Below are positions 30,313 to 41,130 of a stretch of DNA of 62,000 bases, in pieces (the stretch's first letter is position 1; every line of letters begins with the position of its first letter). This stretch comes from Symbiodinium natans. Taxonomy: Eukaryota > Sar > Dinophyceae > Suessiales > Symbiodiniaceae. Location of the stretch: contig CAJNDS010002485.1 in assembly GCA_905221605.1 (NCBI GenBank), positions 20,001 through 82,000 on the forward strand, written 5' to 3'. A model generated the notes under the pieces. The model worked only from the letters and a program-made list of their open reading frames with translations. It searched no databases and was not told the origin of the DNA. Made by a program: the position numbers and the translations under genes.

Positions 30313-30740
30313 TTGGCTGCACTTGGGAGGTCAGCTATCCTTAGCTTTGGAGTAGACCCTGGAAAGAAGTATATACTTTTTAGGTATAAGTAGCTCTAAG
30401 AACCAAAAAAGTATTAAAGTATAGTACTCCAAAGCCCAGTATGTTCAGCTGCCTCACTTGGAAACCCAATAAACCCAAAACGGCTAAGGATACATTTGCC
30501 GCTTTTTCTTTTCCTGACCATCATTGAATCCATTTGAATATCAATTTTATTTCGAATATTACTATGAATATTTTCAATTGTTTTGATGATATGCTGCATT
30601 AATTTTCTTATTTAATACTAAAATTCACTCTTAAATGCTTCAAAATCAGCTTTATACTCATTTGGCGTCTTCGACTGTTTCATTGGAAGTGCGGCTAAAA
30701 TCCGATGACGGCCTTTAGATACAGTGAAGCACCACAAAGC
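30313..30740. repeat. dispersed repeat K, split by two insertions (copy K2)
   Basis: K text runs 30313-30344, resumes at about 30435-30492 and resumes again at about 30708-30740 (ATACAGTGAAGCACCACAAAG). The gaps hold a complete family E element and a roughly 215-bp AT-rich segment absent from K1 and K3. Confidence 0.65.
30345..30434. mobile_element. MITE-like element, family E (copy E2), nested in K2
   Basis: It runs from CTTTGGAGTAGACCCTGG to AAAGTATAGTACTCCAAAG and interrupts repeat K, so it inserted after K2. Confidence 0.75.
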
Positions 30741-32400
30741 AATGTGGCAGCACCGAATTTAGTGTGTAGGGCTGCGCAGGTTTGGGGTTTAGGGCGTTAT
30801 GGCGCTCTCAACCTTGAATTCCCCCTTGATTCCCGAACCCTAGAAGCCCTAAAACTATCTGTGGGGTCGTTCCCGCTTTGTGGTCTAGAGTAGCCAGTCC
30901 TGGTCAGGGCCTGAAAGTTGTAGGGTTAGAGGGCGTGGGGATTCTGGATTATGGGGCAAATTTGGAGGGTGAGGGACACTATGAGTTGCGTCTTAGCACT
31001 GAGGTTTGCGACGGCGCCCACAAGGGGAGGGGGAGGGGGGGGGGGCGGGGCGGGGAGGGGAGAGCTCCGCCATGCAAAGCCAAGGTTGCCTGGACCCGGC
31101 GAGCGTGAGCGAAAGACAGCGCAAGCACGGGCAGTGGACCAAGCCAACCTGTCCGGTTGAAAGTGCACAGCCATAAAACCTAAACCCTCAACCCTCAACC
31201 CTAACCCTAAGGGCTAGTCAGCATTGCAAGATGCAGCAACGAGATGGGGCTAGAATTTGAGGCTCAGGGTATTGAAGTTTCCTATAGAGACTTGGCGGAC
31301 CCTGAGACCCTTCACCTATATGGTTTGGGGCGTAGGGCTACAAACGCCTGAAAATTAAACCCAATGTGGGTTTCAGAGCCGGGATGATATCAACAAAAGC
31401 TGCGGGAAGTGCTTTGTACGGCACCTGGGTGGAGTTCATGGCTTCAGTTGGCTTTAGGTTTCGGGCTTTAGTGTCTGGGGAAAAGAAGAAAGGAAAATCA
31501 AGGCAGACACGAACAAAAGACATGAAGAAAGAAGGAAAGTTTGGGGTCTATGGTCTAGGTTGGCTGAGATTTGGGAATCCGTGTGCTCTATGCACATGGG
31601 ACTCCCTTCAATGCGGCGCGAAAAGACGACGCAGACCCCGAGATCGCTGCAGCTCGCCGCCTCGCTCGGCACGTCTTGGCGGACTTGGCTTGCAATGTTT
31701 TGAGCCCTGGGTCTGGCTCCAGCCATTCGGACCTTAGCACCTGCTGCTATGACTGGGCTCACCTGCACGTGACACAGTGTGTCTCTGTGTGTGTGTGGGT
31801 CTGGACACTCAAACCCCAAAACCCCAAACCCCAAAACCCTAAACCCTCTGTTTCAAAAGAGCTTAAGGTCCAACTTACACGCAAAATGCTGGTCTAAAGA
31901 CCCACTTCGGCCCGGGCTTATTCTCAGTGAGTCTTCGTTTGCTTGGCTTCGTCTCTCGTTGTCTAGAAAAGGACCTTCTTGTCGTGAGGTTTGGGGTTTA
32001 GGGTTTAGGGTTTATGGTCTAGGTCCCGAATTCCATCCTTATGTCCATCTCAGTGGCACGCACGCCCGAACATGCTCCACTGCCTTCGTTAACCACCGAG
32101 AAATCACACAACAAAACTGCAAACTCAAGACCGCCTCCTCCCAAAAAAACAGAGAGGGAGACTATACTCCCCTTAGAAGCCTTAGAACCTCAAAAAAATA
32201 GTATTTTTTAATATCCTCTTGGTTTTTATATTCTAAACAAAAACAAAAACAAGAAAAACCAAAGGGGGGATATAGGAGAGAGAGCGAGAGAGCAACACAT
32301 AGAATTTCCAAACCATCCACTTCCCCCCGGGGGCACCTGCGACGGAAAGAGCACAGGGATCCAAGCGAAGTTCCAATCTTCGGGTCTTGTGAGTTCGCCA
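30741..32400. other. longest stretch poor in telomere-type arrays
   Basis: Only scattered units occur (for example 31178-31210, 31808-31850, 31987-32015). A G-rich run lies at 31023-31060. The plus frame 31571-31897 contains PEIAAARRLARHVLADLACN, which looks helical, but a competing frame (31366-31737) overlaps it and neither has a recognised domain. A frame at 31338-31523 is also unrecognised. Confidence 0.35.
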
Positions 32401-32659
32401 GATGTACACCTAGCGACTTCAGGGTTTAGGGTTTAGGGTTTAAGGTTTAAGGTTTAGGGTTTAGGGCTGCGGTCGGTCAGAGGGGTTAGGGTCGGTTAAG
32501 TTTATGGTTGAGAGTAGAAAGGGTGCCTGCTGTTCTTCGAAGGAGTAGCAGACGCGGTCCCTAAACCCTAAACCCTAAACCCTTAAATGGGGTGTCAGGG
32601 TGTTGATCCAGCTCCCGCATCTCTGTCCCCCATCAAGTCAGCTGATGCTGAATCCCTCT
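32401..32659. repeat. TTTAGGG and CCCTAAA short arrays
   Basis: TTTAGGG/TTTAAGG units lie at 32420-32467 and CCCTAAA at 32560-32583. Confidence 0.7.
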
Positions 32660-32772
32660 TAGGGTACAGCGTGCCCTTAGAAGGGACCCCCTTATATGCC
32701 AAGGGTGCACACATCAGAACCCTTTAAGGGAGGTAACAGACCATATTAAGGGCCCATGTAACTGCCCTTAGA
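32660..32772. mobile_element. family C element, left-decayed (copy C4)
   Basis: It retains TCAGAACCCTTTAAGGGAGG and CATATTAAGGGCCCATGTAA, CTGCCCTTAG; the left terminal repeat is degraded. Confidence 0.65.
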
Positions 32773-32776
32773 ATTG

Positions 32777-32834
32777 TTAAGGATCCATGGTACATATAGA
32801 GTATATACACTATATAGGCACCATGGATCCTCAG
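32777..32834. mobile_element. short palindromic element, family F (copy F1)
   Basis: AAGGATCCATGGTAC and CACCATGGATCCTCAG are inverted ends around a TATATA-rich centre. Longer relatives with the same ends lie at 34333 and 42557, and a diverged one at 43665. Confidence 0.65.
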
Positions 32835-33411
32835 AAAATGTTACAAGGATCTGGCGTGACACTTCGGACTGACACCACTTAACCAACCTAATCACCCTTA
32901 AGCTGCCCCTTTAAACCCTAAGTCCATGTGCATGGGCCATTCTACCCCATAAGCCCTATAAACGGCACTTTGTAGGGTTGATTATGGGGACTTTCGGGCC
33001 GAATGCCCATCCAGGTAGAACCTTTTGAGGGTATGACGGGGTATTTCAGGGCCGAACGGCAGTCGGGCTTAGGGCGGCATAGGGTTCGTAGGCTCCGGTA
33101 CCTTCAAGCACAGCCATGTTTGTAAATGCGTTCCTTGGAACAGAACCCTGTTCTGCCCATGCGTACAAGATATATGTATTGTGTATATATATATATATGT
33201 AAACATATGTATGTATAGGGTTTAGGATTCCTAGGGGTTAAGGTTTTTCTATGTATCTGCGGTATAGACTTCGGGCCCAAAGCTACGAAACCCTAAGCCC
33301 TAAACCCCCGGCCTTAGGGAACCAGAGCTGACACCAACTGGTTTAGGGTTTAGGGTTTAGGGATTAGGGTTTAGGGCTTTTCAACATGCAAAGTCACGAG
33401 GAAGCGATACT
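32835..33411. other. unique DNA, one TA microsatellite
   Basis: (TA)n and TATG runs lie at 33165-33215, and TTTAGGG units at 33340-33378. A palindromic pair around CCCCATAAGCCCTATAAACG (32947) and ATTATGGGGACTTTCGGGCC (32980) is present. No gene was seen. Confidence 0.4.
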
Positions 33412-33512
33412 AGGTTGGCCCTTTAAACCCTCTGAAAAAAACTCATAACCATGATCCTGTTAAGCCCAGCAAAGGAAAATATGAAAATGTCCAAAGGTCC
33501 TGCCTAGCATCA
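33412..33512. repeat. dispersed repeat J (copy J2)
   Basis: It matches J1 and J4 in the order AGGTTGGCCC, AACCCTCTGAAA, ATGATCCTGTT, GGTCCTGCCTAGC. Confidence 0.5.
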
Positions 33513-33638
33513 CGCGCCGACCCATTCAACCGAAGAGACGAGACAACATTTAAGGCCTCCAAACCGACAATAGCTGTCTAAAGGGGTTGGCCTGGCCCGA
33601 TGCACAAGATGCTGCAACATGCCTTGGCTTATCTGGCT

Positions 33639-33745
33639 GGTTCGTAGTGGGGAATGAGGGAATGAGGTACCCTATATATTCCCTCTAAAGGGTATAAATA
33701 CATTTTTTCGGGGTACCTCATTCCCTCATTCCCTACTAAGAAGCA
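33639..33745. mobile_element. MITE-like element, family H (copy H1)
   Basis: Long inverted ends GTGGGGAATGAGGGAATGAG, GTACC and GGTACCTCATTCCCTCATTC, CC enclose a centre containing CTCTAAAGGGTATAAAT. Confidence 0.8.
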
Positions 33746-34700
33746 GGGAGTTATCTTAGGAGTATGTCAAGAGCTCCCGAAGAAGTCGTCATAAGGTACC
33801 TCCTTTTGGGGATTACGTTTTCGAGTTTTGGAGGGAGGGGGGCGGGGGGGGGGGGGGGGGGCAGGGAAGATTAAGCACCATCGGGGTTGGCGCAAGGCTT
33901 GTGGCTTTACATAGGGCTTTAGGGTTTAGGGCTTGAGGTGTAGGGTTTACAGCTGCAGGAATAATGGGTTTAGGGTTTCGGGTTTTGATTCACTTCGGTA
34001 GAGGGCTTTGGGTTGTAGAGTTCAGGGCTTTAGGGATTCGTGCTTTCATGTGGCATGTCCAGCCCTCAACCCTGAACCTGCTGAGCCCTAAGGACTAAAC
34101 CGACAAAACTCCACACCCCTGATTAGGGTTAGGGTTCAGGGGGTTTCGGGGGTTCCAGGGGTTTAGGGGGTTTCGGGGGACTGCTTTGGGCCAGGAAACG
34201 TGCCCGCAGGATTGCAGGCAACGTGGCGGATCTCCTCACAAAAGAGGCATCTTCTGCGGGAAGCAGGGTCTGAGGTTTAGGGTTTATAGGGTATAGGGTA
34301 TAGGGTTTAGGGTTTAGGGCCTCTTAGCAACCCAAAGGATCCATGGTACCCAACTACTATACACTTGGGCCTCAAAGGGGTTCCGAGATAGTAGCCATAT
34401 AGGTACATGGACTGTTTAGGGTAACCCTAAACCCTAAATCCTAAACCCTAGTACCTAAAAACTATAATGTTAGGTCTGTTCCAGGCTCTTTTACTACTAT
34501 TTGCCCCCCCCACCAAGAAATATACATCAATAAATAAAAATATAAATAAATAAATACACATATATACATACTATTTTATTAGTTTGGGGTTCTTAAGCAA
34601 ATCGTAGTTGAGGTTACCTTGACAGGACTTCATTGGGTGTTTCCTTAGCAATAAAGACCCTCAACCTTCACCCTTAAACCCTAAACCCGAACCCTAGGTC
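33746..34700. other. mosaic with G-run and one family F copy
   Basis: A G-run lies at 33841-33862. TTTAGGG-type units lie at 33912-33980 and 34272-34318. A family F copy lies at 34333-34425 and is followed by a short head-to-head TTTAGGG/CCCTAAA junction at 34416-34450. AT-rich 34515-34580 precedes the phrase GGTTCTTAAGCAAATCGTAG. Confidence 0.45.
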
Positions 34701-34910
34701 CTCAGCCCTTGTGAGTGTAAGTCGCCTTTGGCCCAGGCCGTGGACGTTAGTCTGAGTGACCCCGGTTTCCCGTCCAATCCCCCCCAGAATCGTTCGTGCG
34801 GGGAATTCTCCTCGGACAGCGAAAGAGGGAGCGATAAACAGAAAAAGCAATTTTCAATGATAGTTTCTAAGACAAGCATAAATAGATAAATCGTACAAAC
34901 AGAGGAGAGA

Positions 34911-34942
<32 letters not shown>

Positions 34943-35345
34943 TGAGAGAGCGAGAGTGAACTAACGAGAGAGATCAAAGAAAGACACACACACACAGACG
35001 ACGGAAGAAGAAAGATTCCGAAATGGAGAATGAGAGGTGAAGAAAAGTAATACGAGGGAGCAACGCATTGACAAACAAGAGGGAGCTGGAGAGAGGAAAG
35101 GAAAATCAGAAACACAAGGAAGAGCAACAAAAAAGACATAGCACGAAAAGAGGAAAGAGCAGACACGAGCACGAAAGTTTTGCTTTTGCAGGGTCCGGTC
35201 CATACTGTAATGAGGATGCGTTTGAGGGCGTATGCCCAATTTGGAAAAAGCTCAAAATCACATTGTAGGCAAGGACACGCCCTCTGTGCACGGTTCTTTC
35301 GATGGTTTCGTGAGGGCGTGTTAGACGGTTCCGAGCTCAAGGACT
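34701..35345. other. purine-rich region with (GA)n microsatellite
   Basis: (GA)n lies at 34904-34943 inside a 350-bp A/G-rich stretch. The 157-codon minus frame 34867-35340 is Leu/Ser-rich because CT-rich DNA translates that way; no domain is visible and I do not call it. Confidence 0.55.
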
Positions 35346-36115
35346 CACCGAAAAAATGACCCCAAACAAAAAGCCCTAAAGCCTAGGTAAGTGTGATCGA
35401 AAGGTCTTAGGACGCCCATTACATGTTGACCTCCCAGAAATCTCCAACCCAGGGAAACTGGATGCGTTTCAGATGTAGAAGGTTCTAGATAAACCATGGA
35501 TAAACAAACAGAAATATACATATATACAAAAATAAAGAACTAAATATACATCTTACCCAAGTATGGGTGTGCAGATACATGTGCTTGGCCCCGGCTTGGT
35601 GGCCCTAAACCCTCGACCTTATTCTTAAACCCTCAACCCTGACATGATTGCCGCTTTGGTCATGCCAAAGGCCAGGGTTTAGGGTTTAGGGTTTGGGGTT
35701 TAGGGTCACAAGCGTATTTTAGGGTTCAGGGTTTAGGGTTTTGAAAGCTCAAGCCCTCCACTTCAATGCGGATCTCCCTGGCACAGGCCATGTTAAGCGT
35801 TCTGAACCCTGTGAAACCCTATAAGCCTTGAAAACCGTTAAACCCGATGAACCCCACAGAACTATAAACCAGGCACATGGGCCCTTAGGGAATGGGAAGC
35901 CTCTTGCTGAATCAGTGTCAGCAGACATGCGTTCCCGAAAACAAAAAAATCTGGGTGCAGGCCGTACTCCTGCCTCCTAGAGACCCTAAATCCTGAACCC
36001 TAAAGCATGGAACACGAAACCCCAAGCGCTAAATCAACCGTGGGCTCGGTCCTAAATGGAATTTTTGGGAGGGGGTCCTTAAAAAGGTTTCTCAAAGGTT
36101 TTTGGGTGGACCCTA
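35346..36115. other. unique DNA with few arrays
   Basis: TTTAGGG units lie at 35673-35705. The phrase TATACATATATACAAAAATA lies near 35515. No gene was recognised. Confidence 0.4.
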
Positions 36116-36240
36116 AACCCTGAACCCTAAACCCTAAACCCTAAACCCTAAACCCTAAACCCTAGACCCTAGACCCTAGACCCTAGACCCTAAACCCTAA
36201 ACCCTAAACCCTAAACCCTAAGACCCTGGACCCTAGACCC
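36116..36240. repeat. CCCTAAA array with CCCTAGA block
   Basis: CCCTAAA units change to CCCTAGA for five copies at 36163-36192 and then back, ending near 36240. The following spacer 36245-36325 is open on the minus strand from ATG (MRERIVGAIALPG). Confidence 0.88.
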
Positions 36241-36325
36241 TAACCCGACACCAGGGCACCCCAGGGCGCCTGCGGCTCGAATCTACCAGGGAGGGCGATG
36301 GCACCCACGATCCGCTCCCGCATTG

Positions 36326-36431
36326 TTTAGGGTTTAGGGTTTAGGGTTTAGGGTTTAGGGTTTAGGGTTTAGGGTTTAGGGTTTAGGGTTTAGGGTTTAG
36401 GGTTTAGGGTTTAGGGTTTAGGGTTTAGGGT
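36326..36431. repeat. TTTAGGG array
   Basis: Fifteen near-perfect heptamers. Confidence 0.95.
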
Positions 36432-36857
36432 ATGGCGCATATGGATGTGTGTATATGTGCATAGTTAAAGGTAAGAACCATATGCATAAAATCCTATCTA
36501 GCTTTATATATATATATATACATATACATATACATATGCATAGCGTTTAATCTTTGTTTTTCCAGATTCTTCTTTAGGTATTTCTAGTTGTATTAGCTTA
36601 AATGCGTAGAAATCGTGCGTGGTTATTGCTTTTGTGGTTTAGGGGTTGCCAGTTCTCTGGACGCTGCCACTCTCCTGCTGTCTGGCTCTTGATGGCATGG
36701 GTTAGAGTTGAGATGCCCTGAACCTCCGATAGCGGCAGTATTGAAACGGGGATGCCCGCGACCTCTAGTCTCGGCGAGTTCCGGGCGCAAGTATACAGAG
36801 GTTTAGGCACGGTTTAGGGCTTAGAGGGTTCAGAGGGTTTTGAGGGGATTCTGGATG
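36432..36857. other. unique DNA with TA/CATA run
   Basis: (TA)n and ATACAT repeats lie at 36505-36540. A minus frame at 36598-36810 has no recognisable motif. Confidence 0.4.
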
Positions 36858-37197
36858 TCAGAACGCATGTGTGCCGGTGCGGTGACACGGCTGCAGGCGT
36901 GAAGGGGCGACGGCAACGGAAGAAGTTGCACCAACCCGAACCAGAACTATGCCAAAGAGGCTCGACGTTGTGGCGCAAAAGATTGGGTTGATTTCAATTA
37001 CTGCTAGGGGCTCTTTGTCGCACCCTAAATGCTGCAAAAAAGTTTTCGACTCCATACCAGAGAGACCTAACTCATCAAGCCCGGCATCGTAGGCCATCAA
37101 CACGGCAAGCCATTCCAGAAAGCAACCCTCAATCCCCAAAGACTTCGAACTCCCCAAAACACTTCTTAGGATCCCCCACACACGCACAGAGACATAC
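36858..37197 (-). CDS. possible coding segment, unknown
   Basis: The minus frame 36858-37355 has a repeat-encoded N-terminus (see 37198-37345) and then about 110 non-repetitive codons, including FLEWLAVLMAYDAGLDELGL and ending in a stop. The hydrophobic/acidic mix is protein-like, but no family was recognised and no splice context was established. Confidence 0.22.
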
Positions 37198-37345
37198 AGA
37201 CAGACAGACAGACAGACGGACACGGAGACGGAGACGGAGACGGAGACGGAGACGGAGGCAGAGGCAGAGGCAGAGGCAGAGGCAGAGGCAGAGGCAGAGG
37301 CAGAGGCAGAGACAGAGACAGAGACACACACACACACACACACAC
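37198..37345. repeat. 6-bp GAGACG/GAGGCA microsatellite and (CA)n
   Basis: GACA tetramers, five GAGACG units, about twelve GAGGCA units, then a (CA)n run. Cys/Leu- or Ser/Ala-rich frames across it are translation of the repeat. Confidence 0.95.
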
Positions 37346-37713
37346 ACCCCCACACACCCTCCTTGCTGAATTTGTTGTGGGAACTTTAAACCAGAAGCTC
37401 TGAAAGCCCTGAACAACCCACTCCAGAAGAAACAGCCCCTGTAAACCCCAGACCCCATAATTTAACCCCGAACCCTAAACCCTAGAACTTAAACCCTAAA
37501 CCATTCCAAGGAGGCCATTGACATGCCTACTCACGCCTGAACGCGCGCATGCGCGCGAGAGGGGAAGGCTGCCTTTACAAAAACACCAAAAACCGTAAAC
37601 AGCCCTAAACCCTAAACCCGAGTTTGGGATTGGAGGGTGTAGGGTTTTTAGGCGCCCCGCCAGTTCTTCCACTGGTGGTTTTGGGCTTCGGGCATACGGC
37701 TCAGGATTTAGGG
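37346..37713. other. unique DNA with CCCTAAA scraps
   Basis: CCCTAAA units lie at 37467-37502 and 37603-37620. CGCGCGCATGCGCGCGAGAG at 37541 is self-complementary. No gene was seen. Confidence 0.4.
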
Positions 37714-37852
37714 CTTACCGCAAGCTCCAAAAAGTTGGAACATCCTTATCCCCATACCCGAAAAGGTATACAAAAGGGAATCCCAGCTCTAAATCATCCT
37801 TAAACCATGTTCCAACTTTCTGGAGCTTACTGTAGGAGGTAAGATTTTTCCA
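37714..37852. mobile_element. MITE-like element, family M (single copy here)
   Basis: Terminal inverted repeats CTTACCGCAAGCTCCAAAAA, GTTGGAACAT and ATGTTCCAACTTTCTGGAGC, TTAC enclose about 60 bp. Confidence 0.75.
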
Positions 37853-38033
37853 GCCAAGCCAGACGAAGCATTCGCCCGGGCGAAGTAACTTTGCTTCGCC
37901 ATAACATCATTGACTGCAGTAGCCAGGCATTGACACGCGATTCATTCATGACTCTCCCTGTCCGAGTTCTAAGGCAGATTTCGTGTGTGGGAGGATCTCG
38001 CAAGGATCCCCCTACCCCAAACCCTAAACCCTA
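37853..38033. other. short unique segment
   Basis: The inverted phrase TTCGCCCGGGCGAAGTAACT lies at 37871. CCCTAAA units lie at 38016-38030. Confidence 0.4.
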
Positions 38034-38330
38034 AGATAATAGAATATATACTAACACAAGAGATACTGATTTAGGATGATTTACGATAACAGGTTAATCA
38101 GTTGAAATAGAAAATATGAGAATATAAAATGTGAAAAAGACAATACATTAACAGAATATACAAGAATATTATTATAGCAATGTAGTTGTATAGCAATTTG
38201 TGGAATAAACTGAAGGATCATAGAATCAAATAATACCAATGGGAAAACACAATAAAAAACAGGTGGCAATATAACAATATGATACTACAATCATATGAAG
38301 TTTTATCTATCGAACAAATATTCAACATAC
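38034..38330. other. AT-rich island
   Basis: About 300 bp much richer in A/T than the surroundings, with no telomere-type units. A minus frame (38081-38269) is hydrophobic because of composition. It could be a captured organellar or other foreign fragment, but no gene was recognised. Confidence 0.5.
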
Positions 38331-38596
38331 CCCTTTGGCATACCCCTTGAAAGAAATTTAGGGGCATGGTTCTTTTCTCCTTTTTTTGGGTTAAGGGGTA
38401 TGGGATTGGGGTGCTGAATTACTCTTAGAATCTACGGGTTCATCGTTGGGATAGTTCAAAGAACTGAAACGTCTATTCCTTATGAGGTTTAAGTCTCTAC
38501 CCCAAACCCAAAACCCTAAACCTATAAAGCCTAAACCCTAAACCCTAAACCCTAAACCCCAAACCCTAAACCCTAAACCCTAGGGTGCATCTCTAC
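38331..38596. repeat. unique DNA ending in CCCTAAA array
   Basis: CCCTAAA units lie at 38505-38583 with CCCCAAA and CTATAAA variants. Confidence 0.7.
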
Positions 38597-38679
38597 CTCT
38601 CGACCCTCGTCGGCGTCTGGGCTCGCGTAGAGGGCTCGATCACACTCGGAGCACCCCCCACCTCAGCCAACATCCCGTC
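38597..38679 (-). CDS. candidate micro-exon, unknown protein
   Basis: The minus-strand acceptor is ACCTTTCGCAG|G and the donor is GTCGAGAG|GTAGAG. The open frame begins DGMLAEVGGAPSVIEPSTRA. CCCTAAA lies left and TTTAGGG right. It does not continue in frame from the candidate at 38999-39096, so they may not belong together. Confidence 0.33.
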
Positions 38680-38936
38680 CTGCGAAAGGTGCTAGAGTCG
38701 AGGGTTCAGGGTTTAGGGTTTGGGCTTAGGGGTTGGAGGATTTCGGGTTTGGGGTCCAAGTGCAGGGTTCCGCTGCAGTATGGGGGCACTGAGGGTCCCT
38801 AGGAGCAAACAAGCAGGCAAGAACATGCAAATTCCCAAGCAAAGCAGACCCTCCCCCTCCTTAGAAGCCCCAGTAGACAAAACCCGATGGAGCCCCCCTA
38901 AGCCCCAAGCCCGAAGCACTAAACCCTAGTCCCTAG

Positions 38937-38998
38937 AAACCCTAAACCCTAGTCCCTAGAAACCCTAAACCCTAAACCCTAAACCCTAAACCCTAAAC
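38937..38998. repeat. CCCTAAA array with CCTAGTCCCTAGAAA variant
   Basis: About eight units, the left half mixing CCCTAGT, CCCTAGA and AACCCTA. Confidence 0.88.
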
Positions 38999-39096
38999 CT
39001 GTTGAAGAACTCGCACGTAGACGGAACAGCCCTCAACGGCTCCTGCACGTGCTGGAGGAATCGGGCCATGGTGTCCTCAAAGAGCGCCGACGTAGG
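38999..39096 (-). CDS. candidate micro-exon, unknown protein
   Basis: The minus frame includes SALFEDTMARFLQHVQEPLR and ends CEFFN. The donor TTCAACAG|GTTTAGGG is a strong consensus whose GT is the first base pair of the telomere-type array. The acceptor is ATCCTGAAG|CC. No family was recognised. Confidence 0.35.
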
Positions 39097-39130
39097 CTTC
39101 AGGATATAGGGTTTGGGCGTTAAATACATA

Positions 39131-39132
39131 AG

Positions 39133-39163
<31 letters not shown>

Positions 39164-39211
39164 ATATATATATATATAGATAGAGAGAGGGAGAGAGAAA
39201 GAGAGAGAACA
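39131..39211. repeat. (TATC)n(TA)n(GA)n microsatellite
   Basis: Eight TATC units, then TA, then GAGA. Confidence 0.95.
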
Positions 39212-40171
39212 CTCAAACCCCCAAGATTTGCTCCCACATCACTCTGGGGGCAGCAGCGAAGCCTCTCAGCACAACCAGAGGCCTGGTTGTCCTCATGCCG
39301 CCATTCTGGCATTCCCCATACGAACCAACTGCAGCAAACAAAGCCCCCGGCCGGGCTGAGCTTCAAGGATCTGGTCTCCTCCCCCCCCCTTCCCAAATCC
39401 CCCCCCCCCCTTCCCACCCCCCCCTCCCCCTCCCGGTGGGACCTGCCCAAACCCGTTTGGAGGTGCTGAGATGCGATGGGCCCGAAAAAGGCGCGGGCCT
39501 TTTCTGAGACCCTGCCCTGAAGTTTTAGGGTTTAGGGTTTAGGGTTTAGGATTTCGGGTTCCTGGCACCCTAGATCTAACCTTCCTTGGAACTGTCTGGG
39601 ACCCTGGGGATTTCTTGGACCCCCCTGGAACAACTCACCTTGCCTGAACGATTGCGCACGCGACACCCCGCATTGGGCCCGCCCACTGGCGAGGTGGCGC
39701 GCGCAAACGTTTACAATTAACCGCATTAGGAGAACAGTTGTTTTTTGGTGTTTTTTTTTGGGAGTTTCTGAAGCAAATCATAGGAAAAGACACCCTCGCC
39801 ACCCCAGCACCTTATCCCGCAAAACAAACAGCGCAACACGTCCACACGTGCCGCCATCTGCCCGCAACTAGTGCAGGATTTACGGCAGTTAAAGGTTTAA
39901 GGTCAACCTAAGCCCGAATACACCAACATTTCAAGGCCACAACCACCAGGCCTACATAGCATCAGTTGACGGTGTAGGGTTTTGGGGTTCAGGGCTGATA
40001 GGGAGTATCAGAGAAGTCCTGCGGGCAGGAGGACATGTAGCCGAGACACACCGCGAATCAAAGGCACGCGGAAACTTCATCTGAGGTTCTATAGGAGGGC
40101 CCCGGTGGGGCCTTCTGACACGGTGTGTTCACCCTGATTTATACTAACCCTCCTCTTACTGTAGTATTGCT
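39212..40171. other. unique DNA, C-rich tract
   Basis: A C-rich run lies at 39385-39432 and TTTAGGG units at 39525-39555. Frames at 39113-39469 and 39160-39450 are partly microsatellite. No gene was recognised. Confidence 0.4.
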
Positions 40172-40312
40172 CGGAGGTTCAGGGTACTTACAAACCAATT
40201 ATAGCTGTACTTTTATATAACTGTACTTATAACCATATTCTGGCACTTCAGGGGCTTATAAGTACAGTCATAAGTACAGTTCTAATTGGTAATGTGTACC
40301 ATGAACCTCCAA
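40172..40312. mobile_element. MITE-like element, family D (copy D1)
   Basis: Inverted ends GGAGGTTCAGGGTACTTACA and GTGTACCATGAACCTCC, with inner pairs ACCAATTATAGCTGTACTT and AAGTACAGTTCTAATTGGT. Copies at 43281 and 61160. Confidence 0.82.
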
Positions 40313-40590
40313 GTAAACCCTAAACCCTAAACCCTAAACCCTAAACCCCAAACCCTAGCATTCCTATTGTGCCAGGCTTTCATGCTGGAGGGTCTGCGCA
40401 CGGTGGCGGTTTTTGAAACGTCCGGATTTCGAGCTTGACTTGCTGGTTCTTAGTGAGGAATGTGGGAATGAGGTACCCCATATATTAGGTCCCGAAAATT
40501 TGGGCCTTAAGGTGCCTTCTTGCCTGATTCCCTTCTGAAAACTCGTAGGTTGTGGTTTCTAGCTTTGCAGTGGCCGGACATGCTGTTTGT
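40313..40590. other. CCCTAAA array and family H relic
   Basis: CCCTAAA units lie at 40315-40355. A family H left end, GGTTCTTAGTGAGGAATGTG and GGAATGAGGTACCCC, lies at 40444-40480; its right end is not recognisable. Confidence 0.6.
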
Positions 40591-40682
40591 TTAGGGTTTA
40601 GGGTTTAGGGTTTAGGGTTTAGGGTTTAGGGTTTAGGGTTTAGGGTTTAGGGTTTAGGGTTTAGGGTTTAGGGTTTAGGGCT
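40591..40682. repeat. TTTAGGG array
   Basis: Thirteen near-perfect heptamers. Confidence 0.95.
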
Positions 40683-40934
40683 TGTTGGTCGAAAAGGTTT
40701 GAGGAAAGTTTTCACTTCTCAACTGTCGGAGCCTCGATTACTTCAAGTCACAGGGGAGGGGGTTCAGGTATAACCCTAAACCCTGAACCCTAAACCCCAT
40801 AAACCCTAAACCCTAAACCCTAAACCCTAAACCCTAAGGCCCATGTTTGCCCCCCCCAAGTCCCTAAACTGCAAGGCCCAGCGTCCATGCGGTGGATGAG
40901 ACCCGTGACAATCTCCATTTGGCCTCGCAGTTCT
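40683..40934. repeat. spacer and CCCTAAA array
   Basis: About seven CCCTAAA units at 40771-40838 with CCCTGAA and CCATAAA variants. Confidence 0.8.
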
Positions 40935-41045
40935 TGGCCGCACTTGGGAGGGTAGCTCTAAACGAATTGTTTAGCTGCCTTACTAGGAAACCCAATGGAC
41001 CCAAAAAGGCTAAGGATCTAAAGCTGCAGTAAAGCAGCACAAAGA
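40935..41045. repeat. dispersed repeat K (copy K3, intact reference)
   Basis: An uninterrupted K copy: GGCCGCACTTGGGAGGGTAG, CTGCCTTACTAGGAAACCCA, AAGGCTAAGGATCTAAAG, GCAGTAAAGCAGCACAAAG. Confidence 0.7.
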
Positions 41046-41130
41046 CATGAACCCTAACATTGGGCGTCATATACCCTATGCTACTATAATCCCTATTTCA
41101 AGTATATGGAACTATACGGACCATGGATCT
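41046..41130. repeat. dispersed repeat P, uninterrupted (empty site)
   Basis: It reads ATGAACCCTAACATTGGG, CGTCATATACCCTATGCTAC, then TATATGGAACTATACGGACC, ATGG. The same text occurs at 47732-48035 with a long telomere-type array inserted after ATTGGG. Confidence 0.75.

Noticed and set aside
34867-35340. 157-codon Leu/Ser-rich frame as a membrane protein
   Set aside because: The hydrophobic look comes from the CT-rich strand of a purine tract with a GA microsatellite; no start context or domain.
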